In this document: positions 1 to 7,659 of the stretch, piece by piece | How the letters are laid out: each line of letters starts with the position of its first letter | Position numbering within the stretch: the stretch's first letter is position 1 | Source: an uncultured Collinsella sp. | GTDB lineage: Bacteria > Actinomycetota > Coriobacteriia > Coriobacteriales > Coriobacteriaceae | Length of the DNA: 63,231 nucleotides | Reading direction: 5' to 3' | Assembly (NCBI GenBank): GCA_934654585.1 | Contig: CAKUGF010000011.1 | Span: forward strand, 1-63,231 | The notes under the pieces: model-generated | The model's input: only the letters and a program-made list of their open reading frames with translations | What the model was told of the DNA's origin: nothing | Database searches by the model: none | Program-made: the position numbers and the translations under genes

Positions 1-58
1 CGGAGATGATGTTCTTGAGCTCGACGGCGGCGTGGTCGTTACCGATACCGATCTTCAT
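1..58 (-). CDS. rpiB: Ribose 5-phosphate isomerase B, N-terminal fragment
   Basis: Only the first 19 codons are inside the window. On the minus strand they read MKIGIGNDHAAVELKNIIS, which matches the start of the RpiB/LacAB isomerase family (a conserved 'GxDHAA' stretch near the N terminus). RpiB interconverts ribose 5-phosphate and ribulose 5-phosphate in the cytoplasm. A purine-rich site (GAGAGGA) lies about 10 bases before the ATG. The gene runs off the left edge, so catalytic residues further in cannot be checked. It is divergent from the next gene. Confidence 0.8.
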   Translation of the reverse strand, partial: MKIGIGNDHAAVELKNIIS

Positions 59-330
59 GGATGGTTCCTCTCTGGTCTGTGCGGCGCAAATGCTAAATGT
101 GTTTACCGCGTTCGACTGCATGATAGCGCGACTTTTGTGTAAACGCTCGGGCGTTTTTTGGTCAAACGCTTTAGCAGGCAACAAGACCCGCTTTTCATGA
201 ATGAGTGCCGCCAGTTTGTGCTTGAGCGCCGTCCGCCGGAACTATGGTTGCGGTTTTTGATGCATTGTTATCAAATAAAAGGGCTAATTATTTTCGAGAG
301 CCCAGCCCGTTATGCAAGCAGGAGATACCT

Positions 331-1650
331 ATGCCTACCGATTCCCTTCGTGATGCCGCGTTTTGCGATGTTTTGAACCGCGAGCTTGTCTGTGCGCTCG
401 GCTGCACCGAGCCTATTGCCGTTGCCTATGCAGCGGCGTTGGCGAGCCAGACGCTCGGTTGCGAACCCGATCATATGGACGTTGCCTGCTCGGGCAACAT
501 CATCAAGAACGTTAAGAGCGTGACCGTGCCCAACTCGGGCGGTATGCACGGTATTGAAGCTGCGGCCGTGCTGGGTGCCGTGGGCGGCGACTCCAAGAGC
601 TCGCTTGAGGTGCTCGAGAGCGTTAACGACGAAGATCGTGCTCGCGTGACCGAGCTCCTCGCTGACGCCGGCTACTGCGATGTGTCGCTTGTCGAGGGCG
701 TGCCCAACCTCTACATCAAGGTGACCGCCACGGCCGGGGGCCATACCGCGGTCGTCGAGATTACCGACCACCACACCAATGTCACGTGCCATACGCTCGA
801 CGGTATTCCGGTGTGCGGCAAGTCGGCGGGGGAGTGCGCCGCCTGCGCCGAGCGCGTCGTGGCTGAGCGGGCGGCGGATAAGGCCGACACGCCCATGTCG
901 ATTGAGTCCATCATCGACTTTATCGAGGGCGGCGACATTGAGGGCGCCCGCGCTGCCGTTGAGCGTCAGATTGAGCTGAACGGCGCGATCAGTGCCGAGG
1001 GCCTCGCGCACGCTTGGGGCGCCGAGGTGGGCCGTACGCTGCTGGGCGCTCGTGCCGATGACGTCGCCTGCCGGGCCCGTGCCCGTGCGGCCGCCGGGTC
1101 CGACGCTCGCATGAACGGCTGCGCGCTGCCGGTCGCCATTGTGTGCGGCTCGGGCAATCAGGGCATTACCTGCGCCTTGCCCGTCATGGAGTATGCCGAA
1201 TACCTGCGCTGCGACCATGAGCGCCTGGTGCGCGCCGTGATGCTGTCCGATCTTATCGCCGTGCATATCAAGAGCTATATTGGTGCGCTCTCGGCGTTTT
1301 GCGGTGCTATCTGCGCCGCGTGCGGCGCCGGCGCTGCGATTACCTGGCTGTGCGGTGGCACGCGCGAGCAGATTGGCGCGACGGTTTCGAACACGCTCGG
1401 TAACGTTGGCGGCATCGTGTGCGATGGCGCCAAGGCGAGCTGTGCCGCCAAGATTTCGGCTGCCGTCGATGCGGCGATTCTGGGACATGATATGGCCATG
1501 CAGGGTCGCGGCTTCCGTGCCGGCGAGGGCCTGATCCAAGATACCGTTGAGCAGACGATCGCCAGCATGGGCTACGTAGGCCGCGTGGGCATGAAGGATA
1601 CCGACGTCGAGATCCTCAACATTATGATTGGAAAAACTCAAGTTTGTTAG
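331..1650 (+). CDS. cyuA: L-cysteine desulfidase family protein (CyuA/YhaM, UPF0597)
   Basis: The 439-residue protein belongs to the serine dehydratase-like alpha family that includes YhaM/CyuA. These are oxygen-sensitive 4Fe-4S enzymes that break L-cysteine into pyruvate, ammonia and sulfide in the cytoplasm. The sequence has the family start 'ALGCTEPIAVAYA' (Cys25), then 'SGNIIKNVKSVTVPNSGG', and a Cys-rich C-terminal half with 'SAFCGAICAACGAG' and 'GGIVCDGAKASCAAK', which fits cluster ligands. The ATG at 331 follows AGGAG by about 6 bases; a reading frame upstream to 244 has no such site and would add an unlike N terminus. It stands alone and faces a HAD gene convergently. The substrate assignment follows the family; another small thiol or serine-like substrate is possible. 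Confidence 0.85.
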   Translation: MPTDSLRDAAFCDVLNRELVCALGCTEPIAVAYAAALASQTLGCEPDHMDVACSGNIIKNVKSVTVPNSGGMHGIEAAAVLGAVGGDSKSSLEVLESVNDEDRARVTELLADAGYCDVSLVEGVPNLYIKVTATAGGHTAVVEITDHHTNVTCHTLDGIPVCGKSAGECAACAERVVAERAADKADTPMSIESIIDFIEGGDIEGARAAVERQIELNGAISAEGLAHAWGAEVGRTLLGARADDVACRARARAAAGSDARMNGCALPVAIVCGSGNQGITCALPVMEYAEYLRCDHERLVRAVMLSDLIAVHIKSYIGALSAFCGAICAACGAGAAITWLCGGTREQIGATVSNTLGNVGGIVCDGAKASCAAKISAAVDAAILGHDMAMQGRGFRAGEGLIQDTVEQTIASMGYVGRVGMKDTDVEILNIMIGKTQVC

Positions 1651-1676
1651 TTACGCGGGTTTACCAACCCGCGTAA
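1651..1676 (+). terminator. Hairpin directly after cyuA
   Basis: A perfect 10-bp inverted repeat (TTACGCGGGT / ACCCGCGTAA) with a 6-base loop begins right after the cyuA stop codon. There is no clear T-run, so it may be a weak terminator or an mRNA 3'-end stabiliser. Confidence 0.5.
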
Positions 1677-1682
1677 CCGGTT

Positions 1683-1797
1683 GACGCTGCAAACCCGCCA
1701 GAGCGGCAATCTGCCTTTCAACTTCGGCGGCATGATCAAAAGATCAACGCCGTCTCGTTTCAAGGCACCTTGCTCGCTCTGACGGGTTTTCGCTGTC
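1683..1797. repeat. 115-base imperfect palindrome between convergent genes
   Basis: The whole stretch folds on itself. The outer arms 1691-1705 and 1775-1789 pair at 14 of 15 positions. Middle arms are TGCCTT at 1712-1717 and AAGGCA at 1762-1767. The inner arms are CGGCG/CGCCG and TGATC/GATCA around an AAAA loop at 1738-1741. It could be a bidirectional terminator, a structured RNA, or a REP/MITE-like mobile palindrome. Its length and nested mismatches are unlike a simple terminator. Confidence 0.6.
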
Positions 1798-1838
1798 GGT
1801 GCCAAAACGTCGGCGTGGTCTTTGTTGGTTTGATGCGC

Positions 1839-2597
1839 CTACGACAGCTCGTTGGCTACTTGGTGCTCGTAGAAGGCCTCGATTACGGCGTTGAAGTTGC
1901 GGGCGAAGTCTTCCATGGTGCCGCGCCAGGTTGCTCGGCTCGGTTTTCCCTGGCCCACGTAGGCGGTCTGGATGCCGCAGTCGGGGCTGGGGAAGTCGCG
2001 CTTGGGATCGTTGCCCACCATGAGTACCTCGTGCGGCTCGAGTCCCATCACCTGCAGCTGCTCTAGATAGTAGGTGGCATCGGGCTTGCAGCGAGTAGCG
2101 TTTCCCATGTGCGTTACGAGCTCAAAGGGGGCGTCGGCCAGGTCGCCCCAGCCCATGCGACACTCGATGGCACCCTGGGGAAAGCTGGGATTGGTGAAGA
2201 GTGCACAGCGCAGCCCTGCGTCCTGTACTGCCTGGAGCGCGGCGTGCGCGCCGGGCATTGCCTTCGCGTTGATCATGTCGTCGTTTTTGAACGGCAAAAT
2301 CTCGCGCTCGTAGTAGGTAAACGCCTCGTTGATGAGGGGGTCCGAGAGGCAAATGCCGCATCTGCGCTCGACCTCGGTCTGATAAAACTCAAGATTGGTG
2401 CGATTGTCCGTGCCACTGCGACGGTTGGCGTTGAGGTCGACCAAAATGGTTCCCAGGCGTGCCATCGTGCCACCGCGGCTGCGACGTCCAATGTCCGCGA
2501 GCATCGACGATACATCCTTAAAATAGCGAAGGATGAACGCATTGAGGTTGATGCTAAGAAGCGTCTCGTCCATATCGAAAACGACTGCTTTGAGCAC
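1839..2597 (-). CDS. HAD-superfamily hydrolase
   Basis: The 252-residue cytoplasmic phosphatase-like protein has all four HAD motifs in order: DMDET near residues 8-12 (nucleophile Asp8, acid Asp10), the threonine in 'LFTNPS', the lysine in 'RCKPDATYY' and the acidic 'MVGNDPKRDF'. A helical cap lies between motifs I and II, as in subfamily I phosphatases. The GTG start at 2597 is preceded by GAAAGG. It is convergent with cyuA and divergent from rpsA. The substrate cannot be told from the sequence; sugar phosphates or phosphoglycolate are usual for such proteins. Confidence 0.8.
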   Translation of the reverse strand: MLKAVVFDMDETLLSINLNAFILRYFKDVSSMLADIGRRSRGGTMARLGTILVDLNANRRSGTDNRTNLEFYQTEVERRCGICLSDPLINEAFTYYEREILPFKNDDMINAKAMPGAHAALQAVQDAGLRCALFTNPSFPQGAIECRMGWGDLADAPFELVTHMGNATRCKPDATYYLEQLQVMGLEPHEVLMVGNDPKRDFPSPDCGIQTAYVGQGKPSRATWRGTMEDFARNFNAVIEAFYEHQVANELS

Positions 2598-2912
2598 GCG
2601 GGCACCTTTCTCGAAAAACCGTTCCAGAATCGTTGGCTCCGGATACTTTACTCCAAAGCCGTATCTCTATCCGCTTATCGTCAAGTTGTGAAGACGGCTG
2701 TCCATAAGATTACGAAAAAGTCTCCACACGAGTAAAAAAACGCAGTTCACGCTTGAAATCGAAGTCGTTTCCCCGTAATCTATACGAACGTGATTGCATA
2801 AGCATCACATTAGTATCTGTCGGCTCCCGAGTGTTCCTAAACGTTGTGTGCTTGTCGCACCCTTCTGTAGGTCCTAGCAATCGGGGCCCCGTAGTTCGAA
2901 AGGGGTCCACCT
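2598..2912. promoter_or_regulatory. Divergent upstream region of the HAD gene and rpsA
   Basis: This 315-base gap has no credible gene. It is AT-richer than its surroundings. A weak promoter candidate for rpsA is TTGAAA at 2753-2758, a 17-base spacer and TAATCT at 2776-2781, which leaves a leader of about 125 bases. The rpsA ribosome site is GAAAGGGG, just before the TTG start. Long leaders are usual for ribosomal protein genes, but I could not identify a known autoregulatory fold. Confidence 0.4.
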
Positions 2913-4079
2913 TTGAGTGAGATTCAGAACTCGTCCATTTTCTCTCTTGACGATGTCAACGAGGAGGAGATGAACAACCTCATCGACGGTACGATTACCG
3001 ACTTTGATGAGGGCGATCTCGTTAACGGCACTGTCGTTAAGATCGAGCATGACGAGGTGCTCGTTGACATCGGATTCAAGTCCGAGGGCGTTATCCCGGT
3101 CCGCGAGCTGTCCATCCGCAAGGACGCTAACCCTGCAGACATCGTTGCACTCGGTGATCCCATCGAGGCCCTGGTTCTCCAGAAGGAGGACAAGGACGGT
3201 CGTCTGGTCCTGTCCAAGAAGCGTGCCGAGTACGAGCGTGCTTGGAACCGCATCGAGGAGAAGTTCAACTCCGGCGAGAACGTCGAGGGCGAGGTTATCG
3301 AGGTTGTCAAGGGCGGCCTGATCCTCGACATCGGCCTGCGTGGCTTCCTGCCCGCCTCCCTCGTCGACCTCCGTCGTGTCAAGGACCTCACCTCCTACAT
3401 GGGCACCCGCATCGAGGCCCGCGTCATCGAGATGGACCGCAACCGCAACAACGTCGTCCTCTCCCGTCGCGTCGTGCTCGAGGAGTCCCGTAAGGCCGAG
3501 CGCTCCGAGATCCTGTCCAAGCTCAAGTCTGGCATGCGTCTCCAGGGCACTGTTTCCTCCATCGTCGACTTCGGCGCCTTCGTCGACCTCGGCGGTATCG
3601 ACGGCCTCATCCACATCTCCGAGCTTTCCTGGAACCACGTCAACCATCCTTCCGAGGTTGTCAAGGTCGGCCAGGAGGTCGAGGTCGAGGTTCTCGACGT
3701 CGATCTCAACCGCGAGCGCATTTCCCTGGGTCTCAAGCAGACCACCGAGGATCCGTGGCGCGCACTGGTCAAGAAGTACCCCGTCGGCGCTATCGTCGAG
3801 GGCACTGTGACCAAGCTTGTCCCGTTCGGCGCTTTCGTCGACCTGGGCGAGGGCATCGAGGGCCTGGTGCACATCTCCGAGATGGCCAACAAGCACGTCG
3901 ATCAGCCTTCTCAGGTCACCCACGTGGGCGACAAGGTTCAGGTCAAGGTCATGGAGATCGACCTCGACCGTCGTCGTATCTCCCTGTCCATGAAGTCCGC
4001 TGCTGAGACTCTGGGCGTCGAGATCGAGGTCACCCCGCTGCCTTCCGAGAAGAAGGACGAGGAGACCGACGCCGAGTAA
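2913..4079 (+). CDS. rpsA: Ribosomal protein S1 (30S subunit)
   Basis: The 388-residue protein has four S1 RNA-binding repeats beginning near residues 34, 121, 207 and 292. Each carries the GxVxxIxxFGAFVDLG-type core; the last two are the best conserved. S1 helps the 30S subunit bind and unfold mRNA. Four-repeat S1 proteins are usual in Gram-positive bacteria, while E. coli S1 has six. Translation starts at TTG with GAAAGGGG about 7 bases upstream, giving the N terminus MSEIQNSS. The C terminus ends in an acidic, lysine-rich tail. Codon use is strongly biased towards GTC/CTC/AAG, as expected for a highly expressed gene. A strong terminator follows. Confidence 0.95.
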   Translation: MSEIQNSSIFSLDDVNEEEMNNLIDGTITDFDEGDLVNGTVVKIEHDEVLVDIGFKSEGVIPVRELSIRKDANPADIVALGDPIEALVLQKEDKDGRLVLSKKRAEYERAWNRIEEKFNSGENVEGEVIEVVKGGLILDIGLRGFLPASLVDLRRVKDLTSYMGTRIEARVIEMDRNRNNVVLSRRVVLEESRKAERSEILSKLKSGMRLQGTVSSIVDFGAFVDLGGIDGLIHISELSWNHVNHPSEVVKVGQEVEVEVLDVDLNRERISLGLKQTTEDPWRALVKKYPVGAIVEGTVTKLVPFGAFVDLGEGIEGLVHISEMANKHVDQPSQVTHVGDKVQVKVMEIDLDRRRISLSMKSAAETLGVEIEVTPLPSEKKDEETDAE

Positions 4080-4105
4080 ATCGGTTTGACGATCACTTGT
4101 TTGAA

Positions 4106-4136
4106 GGGATCCGCCTGAAAGGGCGGGTCCCTTTTT
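4106..4136 (+). terminator. Rho-independent terminator of rpsA
   Basis: A 10-bp stem (4106-4115 with 4122-4131, one G-T pair) and a 6-base loop are followed directly by a run of five T. Confidence 0.9.
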
Positions 4137-4367
4137 GTTTTGCGAGCGAAACGGCAGATTGCCGCCTAGGTCGTCCGTTAGCTATTGAGTTGTCGCGGCA
4201 TGAAAAAACGCCGACATCCCGCCTCGGGGAGGAGGCGGGAACGCACCGAGTAGACGGAGGGGTGCGGAGCGCGGTCGCGTCTCGACTGACGACGTTGCCC
4301 ATCGACAGCCCTATTGTACTGCATGGATGGTTCTTGGTTTATCGTGTCGAGCGCTTGTGTTGTGCCA
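4137..4367. other. Noncoding spacer between rpsA and rnpB
   Basis: No supported gene is seen here. It holds a perfect 8-bp hairpin, CCCGCCTC/GAGGCGGG at 4218-4239, of unknown role. Confidence 0.4.
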
Positions 4368-4394
4368 TTGCCTGCGGTGGCAGTGTGCTACACT
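4368..4394 (+). promoter_or_regulatory. Promoter of rnpB
   Basis: TTGCCT at 4368-4373 and TACACT at 4389-4394 are separated by 15 bases. The -10 box lies about 12 bases before the predicted 5' end of the RNase P RNA. The spacer is short but the position is right. Confidence 0.5.
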
Positions 4395-4405
4395 TTTGCA
4401 CTGCT

Positions 4406-4761
4406 GAGTGGGCCAGACGGTCGCGCGATGTGCTGCTTGCAGTACGCGTGAGGAAAGTCCGGGCTCCAGAGGGCGGGATGCCGGCTAACGGCCGGGCGGA
4501 GTGATCCGACGGAAAGCGCCGCAGAAAAGAAGACTCCCACCTGCGCCGTAAGGCGTAAAGGGAAAAGCTGAAACGGTGGTGTAAGAGACCACCAGCGTCG
4601 TGGCAACACGGCGGCTTGGCAAGCCCCATCCGGAGCAAGCGCGAATAGGAACGCTATGGGCCGGCCCGGTCCGCGTTCGGGTAGCGTGCGTGGAGCTGCG
4701 CGGTAACGTGCAGACAAGATAAATGACCGTTCACGACAGAACCCGGCTTATCGGCCCACTT
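4406..4761 (+). ncRNA. rnpB: RNase P RNA (bacterial type A-like)
   Basis: This is the catalytic RNA of RNase P, which trims the 5' leaders of tRNA precursors. Signatures visible in order are the P1 helix strand AGTGGGCC near 4407, the conserved 'GAGGAAAGTCCGGGCTCC' of the P4/J3-4 core at about 4450-4468, 'GAAAAGCTGAAACGGTGG'-type core elements, 'ACAGAACCCGGCTTA' near the 3' end, and the closing P1 strand GGCCCACT at 4753-4760. The length of about 356 bases fits. A T-run follows at 4766-4770. Confidence 0.95.
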
Positions 4762-4849
4762 GGCATTTTTGTTACCCTGACAACCGGCGTAGTCTTTGCC
4801 GTATTATTAGGCTGTTTGTTGACGTGCTTTGTTCTGTTGAGGGGCTTTG

Positions 4850-5485
4850 TTGGACAGTTATTTTACTTTGCAATCGAATGTTGAGGCTACGGGCGAGTTT
4901 GTCGACCGCAAGAGTCGGTTTATTGCCCAGCTGGTCCATATAGAGTCCGAGGACGAGGCAAACGCCTTTATCGAGATGGTTCGCAAACGCCATTACGATG
5001 CGCGCCATAATGTGCCCGCTTGGATTTTGGTCGATGGGCGCGAGCGCCAGAGCGATGACGGTGAACCGAGCCGTACAAGCGGCATGCCGACGCTCGAGGT
5101 GCTTCGTGGTGCGGGGCTCAAAAATGTTTGCTGTGTGGTGACGCGCTATTTTGGCGGTACCTTGTTGGGGCCAGGTGGCCTGGTGCGTGCCTATACGGCG
5201 GCGACGCAGGCGGCGGTTGCGGCGGCGCAGGAAGCCGGGCAGATCGTTGAGATGACGAGCGTTGTGCCCGTTGACGTGCATGTGGCGTATCCGCAGTATG
5301 AGCAGGTGCTTCGCCTGGCACAGGATTGTGGTGCCAAGGTTTCGGGCACTGATTACGCGGATTCCGTGACGATTCATCTGGTGTTTAAGGCTGGGGAACA
5401 GGAGCCGTTCTGTGCCAAGATGCGCGAGCTTATGGCAGGGCGCGAGGAGATCGAATTGGGCGCCCCCGAGTTCGCTGAATTCTAA
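4850..5485 (+). CDS. YigZ/IMPACT family protein
   Basis: The 211-residue protein matches the UPF0029/IMPACT family. It has the conserved segment from 'KSRFIAQLVHIESEDEA' through 'ARHNVPAWI', 'DDGEPSRTSGMP', and 'VTRYFGGTLLGPGGLVRAY' (about residues 93-111), followed by a C-terminal ferredoxin-like domain. Bacterial members are of uncertain function; the eukaryotic relative IMPACT acts in translational control. Two adjacent TTG codons can start it. The second (4850) is preferred because GAGGGG at 4839-4844 is then 5 bases away, against 2 for the first. It follows rnpB and ends at a bidirectional terminator. Confidence 0.8.
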   Translation: MDSYFTLQSNVEATGEFVDRKSRFIAQLVHIESEDEANAFIEMVRKRHYDARHNVPAWILVDGRERQSDDGEPSRTSGMPTLEVLRGAGLKNVCCVVTRYFGGTLLGPGGLVRAYTAATQAAVAAAQEAGQIVEMTSVVPVDVHVAYPQYEQVLRLAQDCGAKVSGTDYADSVTIHLVFKAGEQEPFCAKMRELMAGREEIELGAPEFAEF

Positions 5486-5490
5486 CGACG

Positions 5491-5533
5491 AAGGCCGCCG
5501 TGCTTTTAGGGTTACCCTAAGCGCGGCGGCCTT
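5491..5533. terminator. Bidirectional terminator
   Basis: Arms AAGGCCGCCG and CGGCGGCCTT enclose a second hairpin TTAGGG/CCCTAA. It lies between two converging genes and has A/T-rich ends on both sides. Confidence 0.75.
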
Positions 5534-5557
5534 TGGCTTGTTTATTGCTACGTGGCG

Positions 5558-6001
5558 CTATGCGAGCTGCTTCAGGATGTCGCAGGCAATCTCGATGGCG
5601 TCGTCGATGCAGCCGGGGCAACTGCGAAGCGGGCCGTTGTCCGAGCCAATACCTTTGAGCGTGCCACAGATGGTCGTCGTGTTCTTCTCGCCAAAGCGCT
5701 TGGCGATCTCGCGCGACAGCTTGTAGGTCTGGCCCTTGGTCTTGGGGTTCTCCATGCCGTCGCTCATCACGAAGCCCATGATGGCTACGGCGCCCGAGAT
5801 GGCGCCACAGGTCTCGGTCATGCCGCCCATGCCGGCGCCAAAGCCCTCCGTGAGGGTGAACGCGGTCTCGGGATCAAGGCTGATAGCAGGTGCGAGGGTG
5901 CAGGCGACGGCCTGCGCGCAGTTAAAGCCGCGGGCGTGGTATTCGGCAGCCTGAGCCTGGCAAGCAGCGGTGTCGAGCTGGGCGGTATCGATCTGTTTCA
6001 T
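5558..6001 (-). CDS. C-GCAxxG-C-C family protein (redox-active cysteines)
   Basis: The 147-residue protein carries the family signature: 'GFNCAQAV' near the N terminus, a glycine-rich 'GFGAGMGGMTETCGAISGAV', and two late cysteines in 'RSCPGC'. These proteins are common in strict anaerobes, often next to redox or metal-handling genes, and are thought to bind a metal or do thiol chemistry; no reaction is established. The ATG at 6001 (MKQIDTAQLD) is preceded by AAGGAG at the right distance. The open frame extends further upstream, but that part lacks family similarity. It is divergent from metY and shares a 234-base intergenic region with it. Confidence 0.85.
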   Translation of the reverse strand: MKQIDTAQLDTAACQAQAAEYHARGFNCAQAVACTLAPAISLDPETAFTLTEGFGAGMGGMTETCGAISGAVAIMGFVMSDGMENPKTKGQTYKLSREIAKRFGEKNTTTICGTLKGIGSDNGPLRSCPGCIDDAIEIACDILKQLA

Positions 6002-6117
6002 GTGCTTCTCCTTGGTCACGGTGTACCCGCCTATGGTACCCCTGCCGGCGCTTGTGCTCATCGAGACCCCAACGCATATCTCATTGTTTTTTGCTATCGA
6101 ACACAACCTTTTAGATT

Positions 6118-6148
6118 TGGGACAAATAAACCTGATTACTTTGTCCCA
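6118..6148. promoter_or_regulatory. Inverted repeat in the metY upstream region (candidate operator)
   Basis: Perfect 9-bp arms TGGGACAAA and TTTGTCCCA are separated by 13 AT-rich bases. The site is 88 bases before metY and about 117 bases before the divergent C-GCAxxG-C-C gene. The arms are not followed by a T-run. A regulator site shared by both genes is possible. Confidence 0.4.
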
Positions 6149-6235
6149 TAACCTATCGGCGGGATGGGTTGAGAGGGGTGCGCGGGAGCGGTATCGTGAA
6201 CCGAATAAAACAAAACCCGAGCAAGGGAGCAAGAT

Positions 6236-7519
6236 ATGAGCGAGCAGACTATCGGTACCACGTGTGTTCAGGGCGGTTATCGTCCGGGCGATGCTGAGCC
6301 GCGCCAGGTGCCTATCTATCAGTCCACCACGTGGAAGTACGACACGTCCGAGCACATGGGCAAGCTATTCGACCTGGAGGAGTCGGGTTACTTCTACAGC
6401 CGTCTCCAAAACCCCACCTGTGACCTCGTTGCCGCCAAGATTTGTGAGATGGAGGGCGGCACCGCCGCGATGCTCACGAGTTCGGGCATGGCTGCGAACT
6501 TCCTCGCGATCTTTAACGTGGCCGGTGCCGGCGATCACGTGGTCGCGAGCTCTGCTATCTATGGTGGCACGTACAATCTGCTCGCCCACACCATGGGTCG
6601 CATGGGGCTGACCTGCACGTTCGTCGCACCCGACTGCACCGATGAGGAGCTGGAGGCCGCCTTCCAGCCCAACACCAAGCTCGTCTTTGGCGAGACCATC
6701 GCCAATCCCGCGCTGGCTGTGCTCGATATTGAACGCTTTGCCAAGGCCGCGCACGACCACGGCGTACCGCTGATGGTTGACAACACCTTCCCGACGCCCG
6801 TGATGTGCCGTCCCTTTGAGTGGGGCGCCGACATCGTCACGCACTCCACCACCAAGTACATGGATGGTCACGCGGCCTACCTGGGCGGTGTCATTGTCGA
6901 TCACGGTCAGTTTGACTGGATGGCCCATGCGGACAAGTTCCCGGGTCTCACCACGCCTGACGAGAGCTATCACGGCGTGACCTATGCCGAGAAGTTCGGC
7001 CGCGAGGGCGCCTTTATTACCAAGGCTACCGCGCAGCTTATGCGCGATCTTGGCCCCATGCAGAACCCGCAGGCGGCATTCTTCCTGAACAGCTCGCTCG
7101 AGAGCCTGCATGTCCGCATGCCGCGTCATTGCGAGAACGGCCTGTCCGTTGCCAAGTTCCTGCAGAGCCATCCCAAGGTGCGCTTTGTGAGCTACCCGGG
7201 CCTGGAGGGCGACAAGTACTACGATATGGCTCAAAAGTACATGCCTAACGGTACGTGCGGCGTCGTGAGCTTTGGCTTTAACGGCGGTCGAGCGGCGGCC
7301 GAGACCTTTATGAAGAGTCTGAAGCTAGCCCAGATTGCCACGCACGTGGCCGATGCCCGTACCTGCTGCCTGCACCCGGCAAACGCCACGCATCGCCAGA
7401 TGAACGATGAGGAGCTCATCGCCTGCGGCATCTCTGCCGACATGGTGCGCCTGTCGTGCGGCCTCGAGGACACGGCCGATCTGATTGCCGACCTTGAGCA
7501 GGCGCTCGAGCAGTGCTAG
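6236..7519 (+). CDS. metY: O-acetylhomoserine sulfhydrylase-type PLP enzyme
   Basis: The 427-residue cytoplasmic enzyme belongs to the Cys/Met-metabolism PLP family (fold type I). It has the family start 'TTCVQGGYRPGDAEPRQVPI', 'YSRLQNPT' (PLP phosphate contact), 'SSGMAANF', 'MVDNTFPTP', and the PLP lysine Lys207 in 'THSTTKYMDGH'. Its length and the N-terminal pattern fit O-acetylhomoserine aminocarboxypropyltransferases, which make homocysteine from sulfide. With a cysteine desulfidase nearby this would recycle sulfur. Methionine gamma-lyase is the main alternative, since the two are close in sequence. AAGGGA precedes the ATG. A strong terminator follows. Confidence 0.82.
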   Translation: MSEQTIGTTCVQGGYRPGDAEPRQVPIYQSTTWKYDTSEHMGKLFDLEESGYFYSRLQNPTCDLVAAKICEMEGGTAAMLTSSGMAANFLAIFNVAGAGDHVVASSAIYGGTYNLLAHTMGRMGLTCTFVAPDCTDEELEAAFQPNTKLVFGETIANPALAVLDIERFAKAAHDHGVPLMVDNTFPTPVMCRPFEWGADIVTHSTTKYMDGHAAYLGGVIVDHGQFDWMAHADKFPGLTTPDESYHGVTYAEKFGREGAFITKATAQLMRDLGPMQNPQAAFFLNSSLESLHVRMPRHCENGLSVAKFLQSHPKVRFVSYPGLEGDKYYDMAQKYMPNGTCGVVSFGFNGGRAAAETFMKSLKLAQIATHVADARTCCLHPANATHRQMNDEELIACGISADMVRLSCGLEDTADLIADLEQALEQC

Positions 7520-7588
7520 GCTAGCGTGCGTACGAGGCGCGGACAGCTATCCGACTGACGACGACCTTATAGTTCCGATTCCATAGGC

Positions 7589-7635
7589 GGGGCCCCGATC
7601 GCGACCGTTTGCAGGCGATTGGGGTCCCGTTTTTG
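7589..7635 (+). terminator. Rho-independent terminator after metY
   Basis: A 14-bp stem pairs 7589-7602 with 7615-7628 (two G-T pairs), followed by TTTTT at 7630-7634. It ends only about 25 bases before the next start codon, so any promoter for that gene must lie upstream of or inside the hairpin. Confidence 0.85.
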
Positions 7636-7659
7636 CGTTGCACGATAGAAAGGATATAC

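Noticed and set aside
257..274. TTGAT...ATCAA inverted repeat upstream of cyuA resembling an FNR box
   Set aside because: The spacer is 8 bases instead of the 4 of an FNR site, so I do not call it.
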